Assembly (NCBI GenBank): GCA_900541975.1
Contig: UQLR01000001.1
Coordinates: forward strand, 62,001 to 126,000
Source of the DNA: an uncultured Oscillospiraceae bacterium
GTDB taxonomy: Bacteria > Bacillota > Clostridia > Oscillospirales > Acutalibacteraceae
Length of the DNA: 64,000 nt
Direction of reading: 5' to 3'
The notes beneath the pieces were generated by a model, which worked only from the letters and a program-made list of their open reading frames with translations, searched no databases and was not told where the DNA came from. How positions within the stretch are numbered: position 1 is the stretch's first letter; the number at the start of each line of letters is the position of its first letter. A program made the position numbers and the translations under genes. Positions 24,257 to 32,383 of the stretch are shown one piece after another.

Positions 24257-25765
24257 ATGGTTTTGTACCATTTATCAACTACTTATCAACTTTTATATTG
24301 TATTGCGCACCGACTGTCCCGCCATCCGGATGAAGAAGCCGGGCTTTTTATGGTTGAATACATATGGCCGGAAACACAGCGCGACAAGCTTCTGCAAAAA
24401 TTGCAGAAAACAGGCTGGTTTTCGTTTGTCCGCCTGATACCGGAAAACCAATTTAAGCTGCGGCGGGGCAACGCTTTGACAGAATCCAGTACGCCGGAAG
24501 AAATTCAATCGGTTATCCGCAGCGTCTGCATATGTATGGAAAAGTGGCTGCATTTGGACCTTTCTTCGTTTTCTAAAATTTATATTGGCTCCGATCAATG
24601 GTCCTTTGGCATTTATTGCCTTGCCAACCGCATTCCCCATGTTTATATTGAAGATGCAAGCGGTATGCTGTCGCAGCGCAAGCGGTACATGCAGATTACC
24701 AAGGAAATTAACCTGACAAATTATGTGATTTCTGAATTTTTACATGGAGCCGGCACCAGTGAGTATGAAACCGCCCGCCTGTGCGATATGCGCAATTTTG
24801 TGGAAGGCTTTACCGATGAAAAGGCAGAAAATTTTTCAATATACGATGCACTGAAATATGAAATTCCGGGCCGTGTTCCGGAGATATTGGCCTTTTATGG
24901 AGCAACGCCCGTTACGGTGACAAAAAGGCTGCCCGTTTGTATCTATATGACCCAATTTCTTAAAACAATGGCTGTTAAGGATCTGGATGTACAGGAACAG
25001 ATTACGACCCTTTTAGTCGATTATTTTGCAAGCGACTGCAAACTGGTTATCAAGCCGCACCCAAAAGACATCTGGTTAAACTACCGGAGAATTTTTCCAG
25101 GCGCTGAGATCTTGCCCTGCCGGTTGAATGCCGAGCTTCTTCCCTTTGTGTTTTCACATCCTGTGCAGCGGGTGCTTACTGCAAGCTCAACTTCCGTAGG
25201 CGGTATGGCCCCCTTTGCGGGAGAGGTCTATGCATTTACCACAGAAATTGAAACCGGCTATGAACGTTTACACGCTTACTATGTCGCAGCTTTTTTGCTT
25301 TTAAAGCTTGCGACATCTGAGGATACTCCTCTGGCGCTTACTTTATCGGAGGTACAACAAACACAGCTGTATCATTTCTTAAAAATTCTGCATGTTCCAA
25401 TACAGGCGCGCGGCCTCCCCGTTTATGTCACCGGCAACCCCGCTTTGCAGGAAGCAGACTTTCAAAAAAACATTTTGCTGCTTGTGGGCGACAGCGGTGA
25501 AGAGAGCCTGACAAGCCTTCCGTTTACGACCTGCCTTCCGCCGGACAAAAGTATAATATGGGCGCATGCGGAAGTATGCCCGGAGGAAGGCAGCCTTCTT
25601 ACAGAAACCAGCTATAATCTTTATCTTGTCATAGAAAAAAAACAATTGCACGGTCCCCTGCCCGTTTTTTGCACAAAACGCGTTTTACGTTATTCAAAGG
25701 CCGTGTTGTCCATCGAGGCAAAAATTTTTTCAAAAACAGAAAAGGAGAGTAGAACCGCCTTATGA
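24257..25765 (+). CDS. Polysialyltransferase-like glycosyltransferase (GT-B, GT52/POLYST-like)
   Basis: A 502-residue protein. It opens YHLSTTYQLLYCIAHRL, as GT52/POLYST proteins do. The middle has IYIGSDQWSFGIYCLAN. The diagnostic HP motif lies in LVIKPHPKD (about residue 270) and the serine/threonine motif in LTASSTSVGG (about residue 310), which in bacterial sialyltransferases of this fold bind the CMP-sugar. It is followed at a 4-bp overlap by a CMP-sugar synthetase gene, which supports a CMP-activated sugar acid as donor. GAAAGGAG precedes the ATG. The protein is cytoplasmic or membrane-associated, and the acceptor is unknown. A paralogue lies at 30124-31719. Confidence 0.75.
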   Translation: MVLYHLSTTYQLLYCIAHRLSRHPDEEAGLFMVEYIWPETQRDKLLQKLQKTGWFSFVRLIPENQFKLRRGNALTESSTPEEIQSVIRSVCICMEKWLHLDLSSFSKIYIGSDQWSFGIYCLANRIPHVYIEDASGMLSQRKRYMQITKEINLTNYVISEFLHGAGTSEYETARLCDMRNFVEGFTDEKAENFSIYDALKYEIPGRVPEILAFYGATPVTVTKRLPVCIYMTQFLKTMAVKDLDVQEQITTLLVDYFASDCKLVIKPHPKDIWLNYRRIFPGAEILPCRLNAELLPFVFSHPVQRVLTASSTSVGGMAPFAGEVYAFTTEIETGYERLHAYYVAAFLLLKLATSEDTPLALTLSEVQQTQLYHFLKILHVPIQARGLPVYVTGNPALQEADFQKNILLLVGDSGEESLTSLPFTTCLPPDKSIIWAHAEVCPEEGSLLTETSYNLYLVIEKKQLHGPLPVFCTKRVLRYSKAVLSIEAKIFSKTEKESRTAL

Positions 25766-26424
25766 AAACAGTTGCCTTTGTTCCAGTAAAGCTGCAAAAT
25801 GAACGTCTGCCGGGGAAAAATATAAAGCCCTTCCATCATGGTGATCCATTGATCTGCTATATTTTACGCACGCTGCTTAAGGTAGAGCATTTGGACGAAA
25901 TTTATGTATATTGCAGCGACCCAGCAATTCAGGCATATTTGCCCGACGGTGTTTTCTGGCTGGCACGCGACCCCCGCCTGGATTCCTCTTCCACTTTAAT
26001 TTTAGATGTTTTGCATGCGTTTGCACAGGACATATATGCAGACATCTATGTTCTGGCACATGCGACCGCGCCGTTTATCTCCAGCACATCTGTCCATATG
26101 GGACTGCAGGCTGTGTACAGCGGGCAATATGACAGCGCGCTGACTGTACGAAAGCTGCGCGAGTTTCTGTGGATTAATGGAAGCCCGCAATACGATATCC
26201 GCCAAATTCCACGTACGCAGGATTTGGAAGAAATGTATGCAGAAACAACAGGCCTGTATATTTACAGGCGGGAAGTGCTGACAAAACAACGGAGGCGCAC
26301 GGGTGACCGCCCGTTTTTGATCCAAGTCAGCGATATAGAGGCCTGCGATGTTAATGAACCCATTGATTTTGAAATTGCGGACATGCTTTATAACCGTTTT
26401 ATCCGCAGAGGAGAGCATAGATGA
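25762..26424 (+). CDS. Acylneuraminate cytidylyltransferase-like CMP-sugar synthetase
   Basis: A 220-residue nucleotidyltransferase of the NeuA/KdsB group. VAFVPVKLQNERLPGKNIKPF at the N-terminus is the CTP-binding loop (usually P-x-R-x-x-S-x-R-x-P-x-K-N), and LAHATAPFISSTSV matches the conserved Q/H-x-T-x-P-x segment. The initial PAR/S residues are altered to PVKLQNE, so the usual catalytic arginine is replaced by lysine; this may signal a non-standard sugar. It makes CMP-ulosonate from CTP and the free sugar acid. It overlaps the genes on both sides by 4 bp. Confidence 0.85.
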   Translation: MKTVAFVPVKLQNERLPGKNIKPFHHGDPLICYILRTLLKVEHLDEIYVYCSDPAIQAYLPDGVFWLARDPRLDSSSTLILDVLHAFAQDIYADIYVLAHATAPFISSTSVHMGLQAVYSGQYDSALTVRKLREFLWINGSPQYDIRQIPRTQDLEEMYAETTGLYIYRREVLTKQRRRTGDRPFLIQVSDIEACDVNEPIDFEIADMLYNRFIRRGEHR

Positions 26425-28025
26425 AACAGGTGAAATTATTGGACTGCACGCTTCGCGACGGCGGGTATGTCAACAATTGGCAGTTTGGGCGCGAAACGAT
26501 CCGGGACATGCTGTACCGCTTTGCAAAATCGGGCGCCGATATTGTGGAATGCGGTTTTTTGACCGATCTGCCCAGCAAGGAAGGACAGGCTTTGTTCCAC
26601 AGTGTTGAAGAAATCAACGCGCTTCTGCCAGAAGGCAGCAGCACGCTGTTTGTCGCCATGATCGCCATAGGTGAAAAGGAAATAAATCCATCCGCGCTTT
26701 CAGACGCCCAAAAAACAGGGCTGGGCGGCGTTCGTCTTACCTTTCATCCGGAAGAAATTGACAAAGCCTTTTGTTACGGTGAGGTGCTCAAACAAAAGGG
26801 TTACAAACTGTTTATGCAGCCGGTAGGTACCGCGTCGTATTCCGACGAAGAGCTGATCTGCCTGATTAAGCGCGTAAACCAGCTGAGGCCCTATGCTTTT
26901 TATCTGGTGGACACACTTGGAACCATGTATGGAAAACTGCTGCTGCGCCAGGTTATATTGGCGGACCATAATCTGGCAGAAGGGATAAAGATTGGCTACC
27001 ATTCCCATAACAATTTGCAGATGTCGTTTGCAAACGCACAAAAGCTGCTGGAGTATAAGACTTCCCGCGGATTGATTCTTGATTGTTCAGCCAGCGGGAT
27101 GGGGCGCGGCGCAGGCAACCTTTGCACAGAACTTGTAATCAATTATTATAACTGCGAATATGAAAGCCGCTATAACGTCGTTCCTATTCTGGAGATTGTA
27201 GATAAATATATTTCAACGATTTCACTTACAAGCAGATGGGGATATTCCTGCCCGTATTTTTTGTCCTCCATTCAAAACTGCCACCCCAATTATGCCTCTT
27301 ACTTAATGTCCAAGCAGACAATGCAGGTTAGTGCCGTTTCGGAAATTCTTGACCAGATACCGACAGAAAAACGGGAGCAGTTTGACAAATATCTGATTGA
27401 ACGGCTTTACCAAAAATATCAATCACATGCGGTGGACGATATAGAAGTTATTGATATGCTGCGTCGGAAAATGTCCGGAAGAAAGGTGCTGCTACTGGCC
27501 CCGGGGCGTTCGATTGTTACCTGCAAGGAACAAATTGATCAATTTATCGCGCAGGAAAACCCGCTGGTGATCAGCATAAATTTTGTACCGGAAAGCCATT
27601 CGTATGATCTTTTGTTTTTAACCAACGACCGGCGTTACGAGGAAGGCGGCAAAGAAATGGACTGGAAAAAGGTGGTTGCTACCTCTAATCTTCGCGCCCT
27701 GCCGGAAGGGGTGACCGTCGTCAACTATGCTTCTTTGCTCAATACTTCGTTATATGCCTCCGACAGCGCCTGCCCCATGCTGCTTAAATTGCTGGTAAAA
27801 TGCACTGTAAAGGACGTTTATCTGGCCGGGATGGACGGCTTTTCAGACGATCCCTTATTCAATTACTGGTCGCCGGATTATGCGGTGTTTAATTATGATA
27901 TTCCACTTCATACAAAAAATGAAGAAATTAACACACAGCTTAACAAACGTGCGAAGGAGTTGCGCCTGACGCTTCTTACACCAAGCCTCTATAAAATCCA
28001 TAATCAAAAGGATGAAGATGATTGA
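26421..28025 (+). CDS. DRE-TIM aldolase domain fused to a Rossmann-like C-terminal domain
   Basis: A 534-residue two-domain protein. Residues about 1-290 are an HMG-CoA-lyase/4-hydroxy-2-oxovalerate-aldolase-like barrel: LLDCTLRDGGYVNNWQFG has the catalytic R-D and metal Asp, GYHSHNNLQMSF gives the two metal histidines, and ASGMGRGAGNLCTE closes the barrel. Residues about 350-534 (KVLLLAPGRSIVTCKEQI, DLLFLTNDRRYEE, VYLAGMDGF) look like a DUF115/GT42-type nucleotide-sugar-binding fold. I infer pyruvate-dependent aldol chemistry giving a 2-keto-3-deoxy sugar acid for the CMP-synthetase upstream. The C-terminal role is uncertain. It overlaps both neighbours by 4 bp. Confidence 0.75.
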   Translation: MKQVKLLDCTLRDGGYVNNWQFGRETIRDMLYRFAKSGADIVECGFLTDLPSKEGQALFHSVEEINALLPEGSSTLFVAMIAIGEKEINPSALSDAQKTGLGGVRLTFHPEEIDKAFCYGEVLKQKGYKLFMQPVGTASYSDEELICLIKRVNQLRPYAFYLVDTLGTMYGKLLLRQVILADHNLAEGIKIGYHSHNNLQMSFANAQKLLEYKTSRGLILDCSASGMGRGAGNLCTELVINYYNCEYESRYNVVPILEIVDKYISTISLTSRWGYSCPYFLSSIQNCHPNYASYLMSKQTMQVSAVSEILDQIPTEKREQFDKYLIERLYQKYQSHAVDDIEVIDMLRRKMSGRKVLLLAPGRSIVTCKEQIDQFIAQENPLVISINFVPESHSYDLLFLTNDRRYEEGGKEMDWKKVVATSNLRALPEGVTVVNYASLLNTSLYASDSACPMLLKLLVKCTVKDVYLAGMDGFSDDPLFNYWSPDYAVFNYDIPLHTKNEEINTQLNKRAKELRLTLLTPSLYKIHNQKDEDD

Positions 28026-30127
28026 CAGGACGGATTGTACAGCTTTACAAAAAACAAAAGAAAAAAATAAAACGGCGTATTGACCGTGCTTTTGCCCGCG
28101 TTGTTATGCACCGGCGCTTTATTACGGACGCTTATTATCGTGAAAAATCAGATGAAATTGGTATTGTGCGGCGGGCTTTATACCTGCTGCTGCTGTGCCT
28201 GGCCTCTGCCGCAGGGAAAGTCTACTCGCACCGGGCTGCTCCTCCGGAACGGCGGGATTATACAAACCATCCCTTTTACAAGCGTCCGGAAAGCTACGCC
28301 TGTAAAAGGCCCAGCTACACAGCTATGGCAAAAAAGCTTTTATTGTGCGATGTAGTGTCCTTTGACGTATTTGATACTCTGCTTTTACGGCCCTTTGACG
28401 ATCCCAAGGCGGTCTTTTATCTGGTGGGAGAGCAGCTGCACTGCCCTTCTTTTTTCAGATACCGCATATTGGCGGAAAAACAGGCGCGCAGGGAGGCCAT
28501 GGATAAAACCGGCAGCAATGAGGTTACTTTGCAGGATATTTATAAAAAGCTTGAACGCTATGTTGCATGCAATATAGAAAAAGCGATACGGGTGGAAGAA
28601 GAAACGGAACTTTCGCTTTTGCAGTTTAACCCCTATATGAAAGAAATTTATCATATGGCTCTGAACCTGAATAAAACAATTATTGCCGTAACAGATATGT
28701 ATCTGTCCGGCGACATCGTCAAAAAAGCACTGCGTAAAAACGGGTACACCGAAATTTCGCAAATTTTTTTGTCGCAGGAATGCGGCTTTTCCAAACGAAG
28801 CGGCCGTCTTTTCCCCTATGTAAAAGAAAAAATTGGAGCAGAAAAAATGTATTTGCACATTGGCGACAATTACACCGCCGATGTACTTGCCGCAAAAGAA
28901 GCGGGATTTCAAACCTGCCATTACCCAAACGTCGACCGTTTGGGTAACCCGCACCGCGCAACCGATCTGACTGCGCTGATTGGAAGCGCCTACCGGGGCG
29001 TTTTAAATAATCGCTTATGCTGCGGCGCATACCGGGAAAACCAATATTTTGAGTACGGCTATGCATACGCCGGCCTTTACGTATTAGGTTATTGCGTATG
29101 GATTCACGAGCGGGTAAAAGCCAAAAAGATTGATACGTTGCTGTTTTTATCCAGAGACGGCGATATTCTGCAAAAAGCCTACCAGATGCTTTATCCGGAG
29201 GAAAACACACAATACGTATATTGGTCCCGCGCCGCCGCCACGCGCCTGACGGCCAGTTACTTTCGCAATGAGTTTTTTTTGCGTTACATAAAATATAAAA
29301 TATCCAGAAAAATTACCATGCGCCAGATGCTTAAAGCAATGGAATTGCCAGATATGCAGCCAATATTAGACAACTCCGGCTTTTCAACGGATACGGTGCT
29401 TACACAGGAAAACTACGAACAGATTGTTGCTGTATTTCTGAACAATTGGCACGTTGTTGAAAATGCATATGCAAAAAGCCTTGCGGCGGCAAAAAAATAC
29501 TATTGTGAAAAATTATCCGGCGCACGCCGCGCCGCCGCGGTAGATGTTGGTTGGGCGGCCAGTGGCGTTTCCGCGCTGAAGGTATTGGTAGAGGATTTAT
29601 GGAAATTTGACTGTAAAATATATGGATTTATATCGGGCGCCAATTACATTCATGACCAAAATATTATTGAAGCACCGCTTACTACCGGTGATATAGAGTC
29701 TTATATGTTTTCTCAGCAAAAAAACAGAGAATTAAAACGCAGACACCGCGTGGGCCAGCTTTACAGTGTGCTGATTGAGATGATGCTTGCATCCCCAACG
29801 CCTTCTTTTTTGCAGTACAAAGAAGATAAAGACGAAAAGCCCGGCTTTTGCTTTGATTTACCAGAAGTAGAAGGTTATGAAAAAATCCGCGAACTGCAGC
29901 GAGGTGTTTTACAATTTATTGAAACGTATACACAGGCGTTTAAGAAGTACCCTTATATGTACAGAATATGCGGAGAAGACGCTTACCATGTTTGTCGTTT
30001 TATTATATCCAAGCCAAAATATTTTCAAAATCTTTTTGGGGATTATCCTGTAAATCGGACAGTAGGAACTTCTTCTTATACAATGGAAACACTGCAAGAC
30101 CTGTTTGAGAAAGAATATAAGAAATGA
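28022..30127 (+). CDS. COG5610-type HAD-superfamily protein, glycan cluster
   Basis: A 701-residue cytoplasmic protein. An N-terminal basic region (about 1-90) is followed by a HAD domain with motif I SFDVFDTLLLRP (about residues 118-129), motif II AVTDMYLSGD, a motif III lysine in GFSKRSGRLF and motif IV LHIGDNYTADV. A second conserved block, TLLFLSRDGDILQKAYQML, and a long C-terminal region follow. Such proteins recur in surface-polysaccharide loci and are annotated as predicted hydrolases; the substrate is unknown. The first-gene protein (22807-24225) looks like its degenerate paralogue. It overlaps neighbours by 4 bp on both sides. Confidence 0.78.
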   Translation: MTGRIVQLYKKQKKKIKRRIDRAFARVVMHRRFITDAYYREKSDEIGIVRRALYLLLLCLASAAGKVYSHRAAPPERRDYTNHPFYKRPESYACKRPSYTAMAKKLLLCDVVSFDVFDTLLLRPFDDPKAVFYLVGEQLHCPSFFRYRILAEKQARREAMDKTGSNEVTLQDIYKKLERYVACNIEKAIRVEEETELSLLQFNPYMKEIYHMALNLNKTIIAVTDMYLSGDIVKKALRKNGYTEISQIFLSQECGFSKRSGRLFPYVKEKIGAEKMYLHIGDNYTADVLAAKEAGFQTCHYPNVDRLGNPHRATDLTALIGSAYRGVLNNRLCCGAYRENQYFEYGYAYAGLYVLGYCVWIHERVKAKKIDTLLFLSRDGDILQKAYQMLYPEENTQYVYWSRAAATRLTASYFRNEFFLRYIKYKISRKITMRQMLKAMELPDMQPILDNSGFSTDTVLTQENYEQIVAVFLNNWHVVENAYAKSLAAAKKYYCEKLSGARRAAAVDVGWAASGVSALKVLVEDLWKFDCKIYGFISGANYIHDQNIIEAPLTTGDIESYMFSQQKNRELKRRHRVGQLYSVLIEMMLASPTPSFLQYKEDKDEKPGFCFDLPEVEGYEKIRELQRGVLQFIETYTQAFKKYPYMYRICGEDAYHVCRFIISKPKYFQNLFGDYPVNRTVGTSSYTMETLQDLFEKEYKK

Positions 30128-31719
30128 GGATTGGAATGATTTATTATGCGTTAACGACGTACCATATCTTATGTTGTGTTTTACATAAAATGACGGTTCA
30201 TCCGCAGGAAAATGCGGTATTGCTGTTGTCAGATATTCATAAAAATTCTACCGCTTTTGCAAAGCATTACCAAAGTGCCGGAATTTTTCACAAAGTTGTG
30301 CTTTTGGAAGAGCTGTCCGTTCTGGAACGCCAACGGTACTTGGAACGTAAAAAAATGCCGCCCTCTTTTATTCTTTCCGCCTGTTGTCGCCAAATGGAAA
30401 GATGCTTAAAAAAAGCAGGGGTGCATGTTAAGAGAGAAAAAGACCTGTATGTATGCCCGGACCACTTCCCTTTTGGGTGGTACGTAATTCGAAACAAGCT
30501 TTCTTATCATTGCTTTGAAGAAGGAAGCGGCGTTCTTTCCAACCGTGATTTTGCTTTGGAAAATATGAAACGCAATAAAACGCAGTACCACCTTTATTTT
30601 TCTTTAGGCTGCTTTGGTGAAAACCGGTATGCCTGTGAAATTCTTGCAGATGCAGAAAAACAAAGACCGGGCTATACACATTCCAAAATGACTGACTTTT
30701 CTGTTGACCGTATTCTGGAGGAAATGTCGGAGGCAAAGCGGCAGCAGGTTTTGCTTTTTTTTGGTGTGAACGAAAAAATCACCCTGTCTGAAAACAGTGC
30801 GCTGCTGCTAACCCAGCATATGGCAAACCTGGGTTTAATGACGCTTGAGGAACAACACCTGCTGTACACCCTGTTTGCAGATTACCTGTTTGCCCCGGAC
30901 AGCCAATTGGTCGTTAAACCACACCCGGACGACATAGCCGGGATGTACCGCCGCATTTTTCAAGGGAAAGCAAAAATTCTTCCCTTTGCAATGCCATCTG
31001 AGCTGATACGCTATTGTATATCCGGGTGTTTTCAGAAGGCGGCGGCGGCTTATTCCACCTCTGTGCGTTCCATGTGCTCAATTGCCGGACAAACGCTTTG
31101 TTTTGACAACCGTATTCTAAAAGATTGGCGTTATATGCCCCAATATGACTGTGCGGTGCGCTTTTTACAGTCTATAGGCATACAAGTCGCCGATACCGAC
31201 GGGGACGAACTGCTTTTACAGGCGTTTGCCCATATGCTAAAAAGCCCGATCGTGTTTTCACATTCTGATTCTATTTTTGCCTCTTCTGCAGAAGCCGTAG
31301 TGTTCAGCGATTTGAACGAGCAGAATCCCATACAACATGCAGAAGAAACGGCGGCCTTTCTGCGCTGCACAGTGGCCAGAGTTGTTGTTTTTTGCCAGGA
31401 AAAGGAAGACTATGCCTTCTTTGACGGACAGAATAAAAGCTTATTTCGCTATATACGCCCTATAACGCTGTATGGCAATGGTGAAATGCGGCATATTACA
31501 ATTTTTACAAAGGAGCAGGCAATTATGAAAGCAGCTGAACAGTTTGCCACAAAAAAGGAGCTTCCCTATACGGGCGTTACAGTAGAAATGCGAGGAATTG
31601 GCGCCTCAGAAGCAGAAAAAATCCGGGTGCTGGAAGGCGTTTTGGCCGCTACAGAAAAACGCCTAAACAGTTATATAGAAGAAAGAAGGCGTTCTTATGA
31701 AGAAACTGATCATCTTTGA
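30124..31719 (+). CDS. Second polysialyltransferase-like glycosyltransferase
   Basis: A 531-residue paralogue of the protein at 24257-25765. It has the same opening (MIYYALTTYHILCCVLHKM), the core LYVCPDHFPFGWYVIRNKL, HP motif LVVKPHPDD (about residue 263) and the serine/threonine motif AAYSTSVRS. The C-terminal 40 residues are charged and helical, possibly a coiled coil or membrane-surface anchor. Two divergent enzymes of one family suggest two linkages or an initiating and an extending transferase. The donor is presumably the CMP-sugar made by this cluster. It overlaps the HAD gene upstream by 4 bp and the phosphatase downstream by 23 bp. Confidence 0.72.
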   Translation: MRIGMIYYALTTYHILCCVLHKMTVHPQENAVLLLSDIHKNSTAFAKHYQSAGIFHKVVLLEELSVLERQRYLERKKMPPSFILSACCRQMERCLKKAGVHVKREKDLYVCPDHFPFGWYVIRNKLSYHCFEEGSGVLSNRDFALENMKRNKTQYHLYFSLGCFGENRYACEILADAEKQRPGYTHSKMTDFSVDRILEEMSEAKRQQVLLFFGVNEKITLSENSALLLTQHMANLGLMTLEEQHLLYTLFADYLFAPDSQLVVKPHPDDIAGMYRRIFQGKAKILPFAMPSELIRYCISGCFQKAAAAYSTSVRSMCSIAGQTLCFDNRILKDWRYMPQYDCAVRFLQSIGIQVADTDGDELLLQAFAHMLKSPIVFSHSDSIFASSAEAVVFSDLNEQNPIQHAEETAAFLRCTVARVVVFCQEKEDYAFFDGQNKSLFRYIRPITLYGNGEMRHITIFTKEQAIMKAAEQFATKKELPYTGVTVEMRGIGASEAEKIRVLEGVLAATEKRLNSYIEERRRSYEETDHL

Positions 31720-32368
31720 TTATGACGGAACGTTGGCGGATACCTCTCCTGGTATCCGTTATTGCTATAATACCACCGCCTCTTCCATGGGTTTTGCCCC
31801 TCGTTTAAACCGAAAAGATTTTTTTGGGGTAATTGGCGCTTCTCTGGAAGAGGGTTTTCTGCGTTTATGGCCGGACATGCCGCAACGGCTGCTCCCCCAT
31901 GCCGTCGCCAACTACCGCATGTTATATGCAAAGAAAGGTAAAGACCTGCCCGCCCCGCTCTATGACGGGGTTGAACAGGTCTTGCTGCAATTAAAAAGGA
32001 TGGGGGTACTGCTGGCTGTAGCAACATTAAAGCACGAACAATTTATTTATGACATGCTCCGCGCGAATCAGATAGCCGGACTTTTTGACGCCGTATGCGC
32101 CTATAAAGGAAGGGAAAAGAAAAGCGACCTGTTAAAAGCAGCCTGCAGGTGTACAAATATTCATCCGGAAAAAAGTCTGCTGGTAGGTGACAGCGCTTTT
32201 GACGGACAGGGTGCGCAAAGCATCCCAATGGATTTTGTCGCGGCGCTTTATGGATGGGGATTTCAAGACGAAACAGAGGCGTCTTTTTACAGGCCGGTTG
32301 GGAGTCTGCGCTGCTTTTCTGATCTTGTAAAGCTTCTGAACCCGGAAAATACAAAAATCTTTAAATAG
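31697..32368 (+). CDS. HAD-family phosphatase, phosphoglycolate-phosphatase-like
   Basis: A 223-residue HAD enzyme. Motif I is IIFDYDGTLADTSPG, motif II is LAVATLK, the motif III lysine lies in REKKSDLLKA and motif IV is LLVGDSAFDGQGA; a small helical cap sits between I and II. It is the last gene of the cluster and begins inside the preceding glycosyltransferase gene. In Kdo and nonulosonate pathways a phosphatase removes phosphate from the condensed sugar acid before CMP activation. This protein could do the same here (inference). Alternative: a general small-phosphate phosphatase. Confidence 0.82.
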   Translation: MKKLIIFDYDGTLADTSPGIRYCYNTTASSMGFAPRLNRKDFFGVIGASLEEGFLRLWPDMPQRLLPHAVANYRMLYAKKGKDLPAPLYDGVEQVLLQLKRMGVLLAVATLKHEQFIYDMLRANQIAGLFDAVCAYKGREKKSDLLKAACRCTNIHPEKSLLVGDSAFDGQGAQSIPMDFVAALYGWGFQDETEASFYRPVGSLRCFSDLVKLLNPENTKIFK

Positions 32369-32383
32369 AATAAAAATGCTTTT

